Shown: in pieces, positions 7,497 through 17,029 of the stretch | Layout: each line of letters opens with the position of its first letter | Position numbering within the stretch: the first letter of the stretch is position 1 | Source: Macrococcus bovicus | Lineage (GTDB): Bacteria > Bacillota > Bacilli > Staphylococcales > Staphylococcaceae | Direction: 5' to 3' | DNA: 61,874 nt | Assembly: GCF_004359575.1 (NCBI RefSeq) | Contig: NZ_SCWF01000012.1 | Location: 1 to 61,874, forward strand | Position numbers and translations under genes: made by a program | Notes under the pieces: model-generated | Told to the model about the DNA's origin: nothing | Seen by the model: the letters and a program-made list of their open reading frames with translations, nothing else | Databases searched by the model: none

Positions 7497-8087
7497 GTGG
7501 AAGAATTAGAAATTGAATTCAAGAATTTAATCGACTACCCTGTATACGACCGGCTACGCAATACTTATTTTAAAGAAGCGGCAGTGATCACTCAGACGAA
7601 CTTTTATATAGACAACGCCCATGAAGAGATTGCGGCAGCACGCATTGCGCTTCGTATTCGCGATACAGGTGACAGTCTGATGATGACACTGAAAATCCCG
7701 CAGGAAATCGGTAACATGGAATATCACGGCGAGATTCATCCTGCGATTCTCGATGAAGAGCATATCGATGAAAATCAGCTGCCTGAGAATATCAGACAGC
7801 AGCTGGAATCACATGGTATTGCGCTGGACTCTCTCTCTATCGTCGGTGCATTGTCGACAGAACGACGCGAGATTCCTTATGACGGCGGCCTGCTTGTACT
7901 CGATGCCAGCCATTACCTGGATACAGAGGATTTCGAGCTAGAATATGAGGTGTCAGACTACGAGAGCGGCTTAGAGAAGTTTGAGACTTTTCTCTCACAG
8001 CAAGGCATCCAGTCCAAGAAACCCCTCAATAAAATTCAGCGCTTCTACGCCAGACATAAAGCGCTTACAAGCAAATCACTTTCATAA
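7497..8087 (+). CDS. yjbK: CYTH-domain protein (YjbK family)
   Basis: A 196-residue protein with the triphosphate-tunnel fold. The ExExK signature is seen right at the N-terminus (ELEIEFK), followed by paired charged strands such as ALRIRDTG and LMMTLKIPQ. CYTH proteins hydrolyse or bind triphosphorylated substrates; the substrate of YjbK is not established. I start at GTG 7497, 5 bases after GGAGGGG. It heads a plus-strand group with the truncated haemoglobin and SpxH. The neighbouring minus-strand alarmone synthetase is a conserved partner in gene order. Confidence 0.85.
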   Translation: MEELEIEFKNLIDYPVYDRLRNTYFKEAAVITQTNFYIDNAHEEIAAARIALRIRDTGDSLMMTLKIPQEIGNMEYHGEIHPAILDEEHIDENQLPENIRQQLESHGIALDSLSIVGALSTERREIPYDGGLLVLDASHYLDTEDFELEYEVSDYESGLEKFETFLSQQGIQSKKPLNKIQRFYARHKALTSKSLS

Positions 8088-8126
8088 TTCCATATAAGTG
8101 ATATATTAGAGTAAAGGACGAAAAAT

Positions 8127-8495
8127 ATGGTTACACCTTATGAAGCAATCGGGCAGGATACTCTTGAAGCCGTCATCGATCGCTTCTACTCTTATGTAGA
8201 AGACGATACAAGAATCAATCATCTTTTCCCAGGTGACTTTACCGAGACCGCCCGCAAACAGAAGCAGTTTTTAACACAGTTTTTAGGAGGACCTTCTCTT
8301 TATACAGCAGAGCACGGTCATCCTATGCTCAGAATGCGCCATCTTCCTTTTAAAATCACGACATTCGAACGTGATGCCTGGATCGACGATATGACCCGTG
8401 CACTGCATGATTTCGATATGGACAGTGAACTCAGAACATTTATATTGGAGCGTCTCAAAATGACTGCCACACATATGGTGAATTCTGAAGAATAA
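8127..8495 (+). CDS. yjbI: Truncated haemoglobin (group II, YjbI-like)
   Basis: A 122-residue 2-on-2 globin that binds haem and O2 or other small ligands. Family features are FYSYVEDDTRINHLFPGDF, the proximal-side segment QKQFLTQFLGGPSLYTAEHGHPMLRMRH with the haem-binding His, and the Trp in ERDAWIDDM typical of group II. It lies 14 bases before spxH. The trHb-SpxH pairing is conserved in Bacillales and links it to thiol or oxidative stress through the Spx system. Confidence 0.9.
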   Translation: MVTPYEAIGQDTLEAVIDRFYSYVEDDTRINHLFPGDFTETARKQKQFLTQFLGGPSLYTAEHGHPMLRMRHLPFKITTFERDAWIDDMTRALHDFDMDSELRTFILERLKMTATHMVNSEE

Positions 8496-8509
8496 ACGCA
8501 GGTGATTGC

Positions 8510-9289
8510 ATGAAACCTTTACAGCTTATTGAATGCCAGACGAATATTCCACTGCAGCCGTTAAAGAAGATTGAGATCTACTCTTTTTTCGATCCCTTCT
8601 GCAAGGACAGCTGGGAACTGAAGTCTATCCTTCGTAAACTGCAAATTGAATATAACCCGTATATAGAGATCAAGCATATCTTACTGCCGACATTGCGCAT
8701 CCTGACAAAATGCCAGGCACAGAGCACGACGGAAGATGATAATATCGCACTCGCCTATAAGGCCGCTGAACTCCAGGGACGTAAGAAAGCTGCTATGTTT
8801 CTGCGCTACCTGCAGAATGAGACCATGACGAAAAATGATATTATCACGCGCGAGCTTTTGATGCAGTCAGCAGCGAAGGCACAGCTGGATCTTGATACTT
8901 TTGCTGAGGACATCAGAAGTATTCATGTCACGAACTCGCTGAAAGTCGACCAGCATATCGCCCGTGAGATGGAAGTGACGATGTCTCCGACGCTTGTTTT
9001 CTTCAATGAGAATTATGAGGATGACGGACTGAAAGTAGAAGGCGTCCAGCCGTATGCCATTTATACGTATATCATCAATGAACTCATTGAAATGGACATC
9101 GAGAAAGAGCTGCCACCTACCATCTATGATTATATCGCGCAAAATGAACTCGTCAGTGAGACAGAGCTTGATATCATTTATGAATGGCCGAAGAAGATAC
9201 TGGACCGTGAACTGAAGAAGCTGAAGTTAATGAGTTTGATCGAAGAAGTCAATTATAATGACAACAAATACTGGCGTAAAACAGAGTGA
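8510..9289 (+). CDS. spxH: ClpXP adaptor SpxH (YjbH), DsbA-like thioredoxin fold
   Basis: A 259-residue adaptor that presents Spx to the ClpXP protease, so Spx is low without stress. The N-terminal thioredoxin-like strand and active-site region read FFDPFCKDSWELKSILRKLQ; helical insertions follow, then the cis-Pro-type segment VTMSPTLVFFNE near residue 165. Where a CxxC pair is expected (CPECW in Bacillus as I recall), only the first Cys is present (CKDS). The window also encodes its client Spx and the competing adaptor MecA. A hairpin directly over the stop ends the transcript. Confidence 0.9.
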   Translation: MKPLQLIECQTNIPLQPLKKIEIYSFFDPFCKDSWELKSILRKLQIEYNPYIEIKHILLPTLRILTKCQAQSTTEDDNIALAYKAAELQGRKKAAMFLRYLQNETMTKNDIITRELLMQSAAKAQLDLDTFAEDIRSIHVTNSLKVDQHIAREMEVTMSPTLVFFNENYEDDGLKVEGVQPYAIYTYIINELIEMDIEKELPPTIYDYIAQNELVSETELDIIYEWPKKILDRELKKLKLMSLIEEVNYNDNKYWRKTE

Positions 9290-9316
9290 TCATCCCGTGT
9301 GATGGTCACTCTTTTC
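9283..9316 (+). terminator. Terminator of the yjbK-yjbI-spxH transcript
   Basis: The arms AGAGTGAtCAT / ATGgTCACTCT are followed by TTTTCTTATTT; the hairpin overlaps the spxH stop codon. Confidence 0.75.
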
Positions 9317-9359
9317 TTATTTATGGAATTGTTTGAATATGAGTGGTGCTTTATATGAT

Positions 9360-9584
9360 GTATCGTCCCGCAGATCCCGTTTGCGGGACGTTGCTTACAG
9401 GATGCGCTGCGGTTTCACCGTGTATCGTCCCGCAGATCCTGTTTGCGGGACGTTGCTTTACAGGATGCGCTGCGGTTTCACTGGGTATCGTCCCGCAGAT
9501 CCTGTTTGCGGGACGTTGCTTACAGGATGCGCTGCGGATTCACTGGGTATCGTCCCGCAGATGCCGTTTGCGGGACGTTGCTCA
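9360..9584. repeat. Tandem hairpin array B (3 full units of 62-63 bp plus a partial one)
   Basis: Units start GTATCGTCCCGCAG at 9360, 9422, 9485 and 9547. Each holds a perfect 9-bp inverted repeat, CGTCCCGCA / TGCGGGACG, with a 9-base loop, then a spacer containing ACAGGATGCGCTGCGG. Units differ by only a few bases. The array lies between the 3' ends of two convergent genes, spxH and pepF. Open frames across it are artefacts of the repeat. Confidence 0.88.
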
Positions 9585-9630
9585 GGCTATCGCTCTCTCT
9601 ATCCCTTTCTTCCTTAAAAAAAGACAAAAA

Positions 9631-9658
9631 AAATACCGTGTCTGTATACACGGTATTT
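9631..9658. terminator. Bidirectional terminator between array B and pepF
   Basis: The arms AAATACCGTG / CACGGTATTT have T-runs on both strands. It can end pepF on the minus strand as well as anything reading through array B. Confidence 0.6.
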
Positions 9659-9807
9659 TTAACAAAGGGGATGGGAGAAATTTTCACTCAAACAAAGGGG
9701 TATGTTTGGTATGTGATAAATTTCATATTGGTAATATATCATGATTTTCATATCATCGCAATAATATATATCCAACTTCACATTATTGTCATAATGAAAG
9801 CGTTTTA

Positions 9808-11622
9808 TTAACTGTTATACATTTTTTTGATTAATTTTTCAAACTCATCTAAGCGTGTTTCAAAGACTTTGCAGGCCTGTTCTATAGGTTCGCTCGTCGT
9901 CATATCAACACCCGCCTTCTTCAATACCTCGATCGGATAATCTGAGCTGCCGGCTTTCAGGAACTCATTTATATAACGCTCGACTGCCGGCTTTCCTTCA
10001 GAGAGAATCTGATTGCTTAAGGCTAATGCCGCACTGTAGCCTGTCGCATACTGATACACATAGTAGTTGTAGTAGAAGTGCGGGATACGGCTCCACTCTT
10101 TAGAGATATTGTCGTCTGTTTCCACCGCATCGCCGTAATACTTCTGATTCAGCTTGCCATATTCCGCATTCAGACGTTCTCCGGTCAATGGCTCATTATT
10201 CTGGGCAAGTGTATGGATCAAGTGCTCGAATTCAGCGAACATGGTCTGTCTGAAGACGGTCCCTTTAAAGCCTTCCAGCTGATAGTTAAGTAAATATAAT
10301 TTTTTCTTCTCATCTGTCAGCTTCTGATACATATGATGGGCGAGCAGCGCTTCATTACAAGTTGAGGCCACTTCAGCGACAAAGATCGAGTAGCCAGACA
10401 TATTGGACGGCTGATTTTTTCTTGAGAAATAACTGTGAGCTGAATGACCGAACTCATGGGTTAGTGTAAAGGTATTGTTCACCGTATCTGTCCAGTTCAT
10501 CAGAATGAATGGATTCGTGCCATATGAACCAGATGAATACGCACCGCTTCGTTTTCCTTTATTCTCATAGACATCGACCCAGCGATTGTTCAGGCCCTCC
10601 TCGATAACAGCTGTATACTCCTCACCCATCGGTTCAAGTGATTCAAGTACCCATTTCTTCGCTTCTTCATAAGTCACTTCAAATTTCTCATCCTGTACGA
10701 GCGGTGTGTACATATCGTACATCTTCATCTCTTCCAAGCCGAGCAGTTCCTTACGCAGCTTCGTATAGCGATGTAAGAGCGGCAGATGTTCATGAATCGT
10801 CTTGATCAGATTATCATAGACCGCCTCAGGAATATCATTGTTGCTCAGCGCCTGCTGCCGCGGCGAATCATAGTGTCTCACTTTACTTGAGAATACCGCG
10901 GCTTTCACTTTACCGCTCAATGTCTGCGACAAGGTATTATTGAACTGGCCATAGGCACGGTACACTTCATTATATGCATTTTCGCGGAGTACGCGGTCTT
11001 CTGACTCCAAATATTTGCTGTACGTCCCTTGTGATAAAGGATGCATCTGCCCGTCTTTATCCGCGACATCTTCAAATTTCAGGTCAGCATTGTTGAACAT
11101 ACCGAATACATTACTCGGAGTAGACAGCGCCTCACTCGCCTCAGCTAAAATCTTTTCTTCCTTATCAGACAGGACGTGCGCTTTCTTTTTCATGATACGC
11201 TCCAGATCAAACTTGTAGCGCTCAAGCTCCGGCTTCTCCTCTATAAAGCTGGCGATTGTCTTTTCGTCGATCGTCATCAGCTCCGGCAGCATAAAACTCC
11301 AGGCGCTGGATAACTTGGCAGCAAGTGAGGCCGCACGCTGTTCCATCCCTGCATAATGGGCATCAGATGTATCCTGATCATGCTTTAAGTGTGCATATGT
11401 ATAGACCTTGCCTAATTGCTCATCAATCTCACTATCCAGTAGGAGCGCCTGATATAATGTCTCCGCACTGTCTCCGAGGTGGCCCTTGACTTCTTCCTCG
11501 CGCCCGATGTAACTTTCCGTCTCTTTCAATGCGGCTTCAAAAGCGGCATCGTCTTTAAAGATAGTGGTTAAATCCCATGTGTTTTCTAATTTCTGTTCTG
11601 CTCTAGTGATTAGTTCAGCCAT
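9808..11622 (-). CDS. pepF: Oligoendopeptidase F (M3B zinc metallopeptidase)
   Basis: A cytosolic metallopeptidase of 604 residues that cuts medium-length peptides. The zinc-binding HExxH is seen as LTHEFGHSAHSYF at about residue 390, with the downstream Glu ligand in EVASTCNEALLAHHM. The N-terminal part is the helical M3B lobe. It is full length and starts behind GGAGGG. Its neighbour is coiA, as in Bacillus and Staphylococcus. The nearby oligopeptide permease would supply peptides for it to digest. Confidence 0.95.
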   Translation of the reverse strand: MAELITRAEQKLENTWDLTTIFKDDAAFEAALKETESYIGREEEVKGHLGDSAETLYQALLLDSEIDEQLGKVYTYAHLKHDQDTSDAHYAGMEQRAASLAAKLSSAWSFMLPELMTIDEKTIASFIEEKPELERYKFDLERIMKKKAHVLSDKEEKILAEASEALSTPSNVFGMFNNADLKFEDVADKDGQMHPLSQGTYSKYLESEDRVLRENAYNEVYRAYGQFNNTLSQTLSGKVKAAVFSSKVRHYDSPRQQALSNNDIPEAVYDNLIKTIHEHLPLLHRYTKLRKELLGLEEMKMYDMYTPLVQDEKFEVTYEEAKKWVLESLEPMGEEYTAVIEEGLNNRWVDVYENKGKRSGAYSSGSYGTNPFILMNWTDTVNNTFTLTHEFGHSAHSYFSRKNQPSNMSGYSIFVAEVASTCNEALLAHHMYQKLTDEKKKLYLLNYQLEGFKGTVFRQTMFAEFEHLIHTLAQNNEPLTGERLNAEYGKLNQKYYGDAVETDDNISKEWSRIPHFYYNYYVYQYATGYSAALALSNQILSEGKPAVERYINEFLKAGSSDYPIEVLKKAGVDMTTSEPIEQACKVFETRLDEFEKLIKKMYNS

Positions 11623-11672
11623 ATAATTCCCTCCAAAAAATAGATTATTTTAATTTTCTCACTTTTCAGTCA

Positions 11673-12644
11673 TTAATGCACGCATAAATTCTTATAAGCG
11701 GCTAAATACTGTGCGACGAGGTCAGCTGCCAGCTCATGCTCAGTAAAATGCGTATGCACACCGTAATAATCCAGCTGCTCCGCAAATCGTTCCACTGAAT
11801 AGGTCTTCTTCTTCAGCATCAGAAGCAGGACACTCTGCCAGGTGATGGGATGCGTCCTTATATAGAACTGAAGCGGCACCACAATGCCGATAGATAACGG
11901 CAAAGTCCGGTGATTGATGCCCAGCTGATAGAGGGCGCTCAGTGTCGGTTCCCTTATATCCTTCATCTGCAGACAGCGTCTGATGAAACTGTTCTGCAGT
12001 GCTCTTGTTATACGATAAGATTGTCTGACAACGGCTCTTTCACGCGTGAACGACTCAAAACCTGTCACCTTATATCGTTCATATGTCACAGCAAGTGTCG
12101 GCGTGACATCACACAGCTGATAGCAATAGAACTGATCCTCACTCTTATGGTAGCTGAAGAGCTGCATGCGCTCAGTCGTGACGAGCGAGCGCTGAAATGC
12201 TGTCAGCTTCAGGGCCCCGCCTGTCCGCGATAAAGCCTCGTCATCTGTTATCCAGATGACAGCCATATTCAATTGTCTGTACCCCGCGCTCCTGCGTAAT
12301 ATGGCATCGACCGGAATGACAGACAGCTGCAGCTCGACGGCAAGTGTCCTGTCTACCAGGATATCCGGTATCTGTTCGATCTCACTCAGAAAATATTCCA
12401 TACTGACCTGATGCTCTCTCGCCATATCATAGAGATGATGCTTCCCCTGCAGATGTGCGGGTGATTCTGTCTTATAGCTTGATTTATGACAGTCAATCAC
12501 ACGCTGATGCGAGAAATGTGCAATCTTATAGCGACCCTGCTTTAAGGTCACGGGTTTCAGACATACCGGACAGCGATAGCGAATCTTTAGATCAGCCTGA
12601 TGTGCATGCGTATAGATGCCCGCTTCTGTGACAGCGATCAACAT
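11673..12644 (-). CDS. coiA: Competence protein CoiA
   Basis: A 323-residue CoiA-family protein, induced during competence and needed for recombination of incoming DNA in streptococci. The N-terminal zinc-ribbon-like segment is YRCPVCLKPVTLKQGRYKIAHFSH. It is followed by a nuclease-like core (HLQGKHHLYDMA ... VELQLSVIPVDAILRR) in which the Glu-x-Gln and Asp look like a PD-(D/E)XK-type site. The order pepF-coiA-mecA is conserved in Bacillales. The gene appears intact, although natural competence in this organism cannot be judged from the window. Confidence 0.87.
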   Translation of the reverse strand: MLIAVTEAGIYTHAHQADLKIRYRCPVCLKPVTLKQGRYKIAHFSHQRVIDCHKSSYKTESPAHLQGKHHLYDMAREHQVSMEYFLSEIEQIPDILVDRTLAVELQLSVIPVDAILRRSAGYRQLNMAVIWITDDEALSRTGGALKLTAFQRSLVTTERMQLFSYHKSEDQFYCYQLCDVTPTLAVTYERYKVTGFESFTRERAVVRQSYRITRALQNSFIRRCLQMKDIREPTLSALYQLGINHRTLPLSIGIVVPLQFYIRTHPITWQSVLLLMLKKKTYSVERFAEQLDYYGVHTHFTEHELAADLVAQYLAAYKNLCVH

Positions 12645-12716
12645 AAAAACACCCCCTACTTAATAATCGTAGAGAGTGGACATTTTTATTTTTAAAGTTT
12701 CTGTAGTTTGTGTAAA

Positions 12717-13391
12717 TTATACTGAGAAATAATGTCTCACTTGACGACGCACATTATAACTCATAATGACTTTACCGTATTCCTCAAGCATCGGATGATT
12801 CATCTTAGAAGGATTCGCGTACTCAAACAGATGCGCCACATAGTTGTCCATCGCGTCTTCTGTAGCCCGGTTGTCAAAATGAACATAATAATAATATTTG
12901 TTGTCATACATATAGAGCAAGTCTTCCATATCCACTTCCATGCTGTCCGCATGACTGAACTGAATGACTTCTTCCAGGCTGCGGAACTCTGCGACTAATT
13001 CACGGCTTTCCTTACGTGTATTTGTTTCTGATGCTCTGTCCAGTAAATCCGCTACGCCGTGGTTATGTTCCAGCGCTTTATTCAAGTATTCATTGACCTG
13101 ATATTCAAGCTGATCAGCTGTCTCTTCTTCAGGAGGGTGCAGGAAATCATCATGCTTTGACTTCGTCACAACGAATTCGATCCCTTTGTCGAAAGCATGT
13201 ACCTGAATCCATAGAGGACCTTCGACCGTAAACTCCTCTTCTTCATTGATTTCTTCCATCATGGACCAGAAGAATTCTTCCCCTTTACGACGGTTCATCC
13301 ACAGGTCATCCTGCCTGAAACCTCGTTCTTCAATATCACGATAAGTCAGATAAAATTTAATCGTTGACTCGTTAATGCGTTCTATTCTCAT
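12717..13391 (-). CDS. mecA: ClpC adaptor protein MecA
   Basis: A 224-residue adaptor that delivers substrates to ClpCP; in Bacillus these include ComK. It is unrelated to the methicillin-resistance gene of the same name. The N-terminal substrate-binding domain starts MRIERINESTIKFYLTY. An acidic linker lies around 95-125, and the C-terminal ClpC-binding domain has YYYVHFDNRATEDAMDNYVAHLFEY. The ribosome site AAGGAGGTATT is strong. It sits between spx and coiA. Confidence 0.93.
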   Translation of the reverse strand: MRIERINESTIKFYLTYRDIEERGFRQDDLWMNRRKGEEFFWSMMEEINEEEEFTVEGPLWIQVHAFDKGIEFVVTKSKHDDFLHPPEEETADQLEYQVNEYLNKALEHNHGVADLLDRASETNTRKESRELVAEFRSLEEVIQFSHADSMEVDMEDLLYMYDNKYYYYVHFDNRATEDAMDNYVAHLFEYANPSKMNHPMLEEYGKVIMSYNVRRQVRHYFSV

Positions 13392-13470
13392 CCCAATACC
13401 TCCTTACCGATGAGTAGTATCATTATTGTATTATACTCACCGGTAAAAACCTAACAATTTGATTAAAAAA

Positions 13471-13492
13471 AGCTACCTCCAAAGAGGCAGCT
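13471..13492 (-). terminator. Terminator of spx
   Basis: The arms AGCTGCCTC / GAGGTAGCT with a 4-base loop are followed on the minus strand by a run of T. Confidence 0.75.
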
Positions 13493-13887
13493 TAGTCAAC
13501 CATACGTTGAGCTTCAAGAAGCTGGAATGTACGGACTTTACGTGGTAGGAAACGACGAATCTCATCTTCGTTATAGCCAACTTGCAGACGTTTTTCGTCC
13601 AGGATGATCGGACGACGAAGGAGTCCCGGGTTGTCCTGGATAATCTGATAAAGTTCCTGCAGCGGCAGCGCATCGATATCGACATTTAATTTCTGGAACG
13701 TTTTAGAACGTGTTGAGATAATCTCGTCTGTTCCGTCTTCTGTCATGCGTAAAATTGCTTTTATTTCGTCAATGGATAAATTTTCTGAGAAAATATTGCG
13801 CTCCGTATACGGAATATCATGTTCTTGTAACCATGCTTTCGCTTTACGGCAAGATGTGCAACTAGGTGAAGTAAATAATGTTACCAT
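13492..13887 (-). CDS. spx: Transcriptional regulator Spx
   Basis: A 131-residue ArsC-fold regulator that binds the RNA polymerase alpha C-terminal domain and switches on thiol-stress genes. The redox switch CxxC is at residues 10-13 ([14 protein letters not shown]), and the basic C-terminal arm needed for alpha binding is present ([25 protein letters not shown]). The start ATG 13887 gives the exact family length; upstream in-frame codons run through the promoter area. A TTGACA-type -35 lies about 70 bases upstream. SpxH, the adaptor that destroys Spx, is encoded at 8510-9289. Confidence 0.95.
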   Translation of the reverse strand: MVTLFTSPSCTSCRKAKAWLQEHDIPYTERNIFSENLSIDEIKAILRMTEDGTDEIISTRSKTFQKLNVDIDALPLQELYQIIQDNPGLLRRPIILDEKRLQVGYNEDEIRRFLPRKVRTFQLLEAQRMVD

Positions 13888-13953
13888 ACATCTCACACTC
13901 CTAATAGTTTTAATTGAGATTAGTGATGAATCATTTAATTCTCTATTCCCTCG

Positions 13954-13959
13954 TGTCAA
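13954..13959 (-). promoter_or_regulatory. Candidate -35 element for spx
   Basis: A perfect TTGACA on the minus strand lies 67 bases before the spx start codon. The matching -10 is weak (TAAATG or AAATGA at 16-17 bases), so this is a tentative promoter. Another TATAAT-like element further upstream (near 14010) could serve as a second promoter. Confidence 0.35.
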
Positions 13960-14094
13960 GTCATTAAACCTGATACCAGAAATTCCATCTGCTAACCTTA
14001 TGACTTTATTATAATGAAAGAAAATGAGAATTAAATGAGAAAAATGAATTAATTTTCATTTTTCAATAATTTTTCGCAAAGTCGTCATATTTAA

Positions 14095-15139
<1,045 letters not shown>

Positions 15140-15141
<2 letters not shown>

Positions 15142-15167
15142 ATCACGGTCTTCTGACCGTGATTTTT
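15140..15167 (+). terminator. Terminator of trpS
   Basis: The arms AAATCACGGTC / GACCGTGATTT with a 4-base loop and a T-run start at the trpS stop codon. Confidence 0.85.
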
Positions 15168-15176
15168 ATATTCAAA

Positions 15177-15204
15177 AAAGGAGCAATCAGCTGATTGCTC
15201 CTTT
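15177..15204 (-). terminator. Terminator of oppA
   Basis: A perfect 28-bp palindrome (AAAGGAGCAATCAG and its complement) is followed on the minus strand by TTTTTTG, 5 bases after the oppA stop. Confidence 0.85.
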
Positions 15205-15208
15205 CATA

Positions 15209-16873
15209 TTATTTCTTGCCTTCGATGTAAGTTTCTTTAAGTGTAGTGTCCCCAGCAAATTTGTGAGTCACATAGTTCTTCACGTAAGGTTGAACTAAAC
15301 GAGCCGCTCCACGTTGGTACATCGGGATGAGAGCTGCATCTTCTAAGAATAAGTTCTCAGCATCTTGTAATGTAGTCCAGCGTTTTTCTGGATCATCCAG
15401 TAAAGTTGTTTTACCTTCTTTAATCAGTTTGTCGTACTCTTTATTAGAGTAGTTCATCTGGTTGTGCGGTCCGCCAGTAACGAACATATCAAGGAATGTC
15501 ATCGCATCTGGATAGTCAGGACCCCAACCAGAGAATGCGATATCGTAGTTACCTTTAGATTCTAAGTCAAGCTTCTGTTTGAATGGCTGTTGTTTGATAG
15601 TGATTGAGACGCCTGGTAAGTTCGTTTCAATTTGATCTTTGAAGTACTCTGCATCTTTCTTAGATGTATCAGCATCATACGTTAATAACTCGAAGTCAAA
15701 TTTATCTTTACCCAGTTCTTTTTTCGCTGCGTCATATGCTTTCTTAGCTGCAGCTGTATCGTAGTTAAGTGGTGATTTGATGCCGTCATGGAAGTCCTCG
15801 CCTGCTTCATTTTTCAGGAAATCTTTCGGTGTTAAGCTGTCTGTCGCTTCAGAACCGTTATTCAATAATGTTTTAACATATTTTTCTTTGTCGATTGATT
15901 TTGCTAAAGCTAAACGCAGGTCCTTGTTCGCCAGGTCTTTATTCTTTTCATTCAGACGCATGAAATAAGTAGATGACTGTAATTCAGTTGAGAAGTTTGG
16001 ATCATTTTTGTACTTAGAAACTTGCTCAGCTGTTAAACCGACACGGTCAACTTTACCAGTTGTGTAAAGGTTAAGACCTGTCTGCTGGTCTTTAACGATT
16101 GTGTAGTTCACTTCATCTAATTTTACTTTATCTTTATCCCAGTACTCTTTGTTAGGTGTCAGCTGGAACTTTTCTTCTGTTTTCCAGTCATTCAGAACAA
16201 ATGGTCCGTTGTAGATGACATCTTCTTTAGATGTTCCGTATTTATCCCCTTTTTCTTTGACGAACTTTTCATTCTGAGGCATGAACGTACCGAACGCTAA
16301 CAGCTCTTTGAAGTATGGTACGTTTGACTCTAACTGAATTTCAAGAGTATGGTCATCAATCGCTTTAACACCCAGCTCATCAGGTTTCATCTTACCTGAG
16401 TTGACTGCTTCAGCGTTTTTCAGGTCATACATCGCGTAGGCATACTCAGATGCAGTTTTCGGATCTAATGTACGTTTCCAGGCAAATTCGAAGTCTTTAG
16501 CTGTAACAGGGTCCCCGTTAGACCATTTTGCGTCTTCACGTAATTTGATCGTCCAAGTCTTACCGTCTTCAGACTTTTCTGGTTCGCCTTCTGCCACACC
16601 TGGCACCGCTTTGTCATCTTTGTCTAAAGTGTACAGACCTTCATAGACCTGATTGAAGACATTGAATGAAACTTGGTCAGTTGCGATAGATGAGTCAAGA
16701 GATGGAATATCTGAACCTTCCAGTAAGTTCAGGACTTGTTTCTCTCCGCCGCCTGAGCCGCTTGATGCATCTTTACTTGCATCTTTATTATCTCCGCCGC
16801 CTGATGAACATGCTGCTGTGAAACCTGAAACTGCGATTAATGATGCCAAGAATAATGAACTTTGTTTCTTCAT
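15209..16873 (-). CDS. oppA: Oligopeptide-binding lipoprotein OppA
   Basis: A 554-residue extracellular solute-binding protein of family 5, anchored by lipid at the Cys of the lipobox (SGFTAACSSGG, Cys near residue 22). A Gly/Ser/Asp/Lys linker follows. The signature region FEFAWKRTLDPKTASEYAYA and conserved repeats such as DPEKRWTTLQDAENLF are present. It delivers peptides to OppBCDF. It lies 156 bp after oppF with its own promoter and a CodY-like box, so it can be made in excess over the permease. Confidence 0.95.
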   Translation of the reverse strand: MKKQSSLFLASLIAVSGFTAACSSGGGDNKDASKDASSGSGGGEKQVLNLLEGSDIPSLDSSIATDQVSFNVFNQVYEGLYTLDKDDKAVPGVAEGEPEKSEDGKTWTIKLREDAKWSNGDPVTAKDFEFAWKRTLDPKTASEYAYAMYDLKNAEAVNSGKMKPDELGVKAIDDHTLEIQLESNVPYFKELLAFGTFMPQNEKFVKEKGDKYGTSKEDVIYNGPFVLNDWKTEEKFQLTPNKEYWDKDKVKLDEVNYTIVKDQQTGLNLYTTGKVDRVGLTAEQVSKYKNDPNFSTELQSSTYFMRLNEKNKDLANKDLRLALAKSIDKEKYVKTLLNNGSEATDSLTPKDFLKNEAGEDFHDGIKSPLNYDTAAAKKAYDAAKKELGKDKFDFELLTYDADTSKKDAEYFKDQIETNLPGVSITIKQQPFKQKLDLESKGNYDIAFSGWGPDYPDAMTFLDMFVTGGPHNQMNYSNKEYDKLIKEGKTTLLDDPEKRWTTLQDAENLFLEDAALIPMYQRGAARLVQPYVKNYVTHKFAGDTTLKETYIEGKK

Positions 16874-16914
16874 GAGTGTGCCCCCTAATGTTTGATGAAA
16901 ATCAATCTGTATTG

Positions 16915-16929
16915 AATTTTCAGAAGATT
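16915..16929 (-). promoter_or_regulatory. CodY-like box at the oppA promoter
   Basis: AATTTTCAGAAGATT matches the CodY consensus AATTTTCWGAAAATT at 14 of 15 positions. It lies just downstream of the oppA -10, where bound CodY would block initiation. CodY represses peptide transport when branched-chain amino acids and GTP are plentiful, which fits. Confidence 0.65.
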
Positions 16930-16936
16930 TGTATTA

Positions 16937-16965
16937 ATTATATTTTAACCATTCTTGTATAGCAA
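16937..16965 (-). promoter_or_regulatory. oppA promoter
   Basis: On the minus strand a -35 TTGCTA (16960-16965) and a perfect -10 TATAAT (16937-16942) are separated by exactly 17 bases. They lie in the oppF-oppA gap and drive oppA separately from the permease genes. Confidence 0.75.
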
Positions 16966-17029
16966 TACTTTTTTTAAAAGTTTTTAGAATTTTTTAAAAT
17001 TTATATAAATTCAAAAATTCAATTATTTA

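Noticed and set aside
9794-9807. cre site TGAAAGCGTTTTAT
   Set aside because: It matches 12 of 14 positions, but lies downstream of the pepF stop and is not near any start, so it is probably chance.
9333-9811. Open frames of 94-133 codons after spxH
   Set aside because: They are generated by array B; the repeated peptide (SRRSRLRDV type) appears in several frames and no ribosome site is present.
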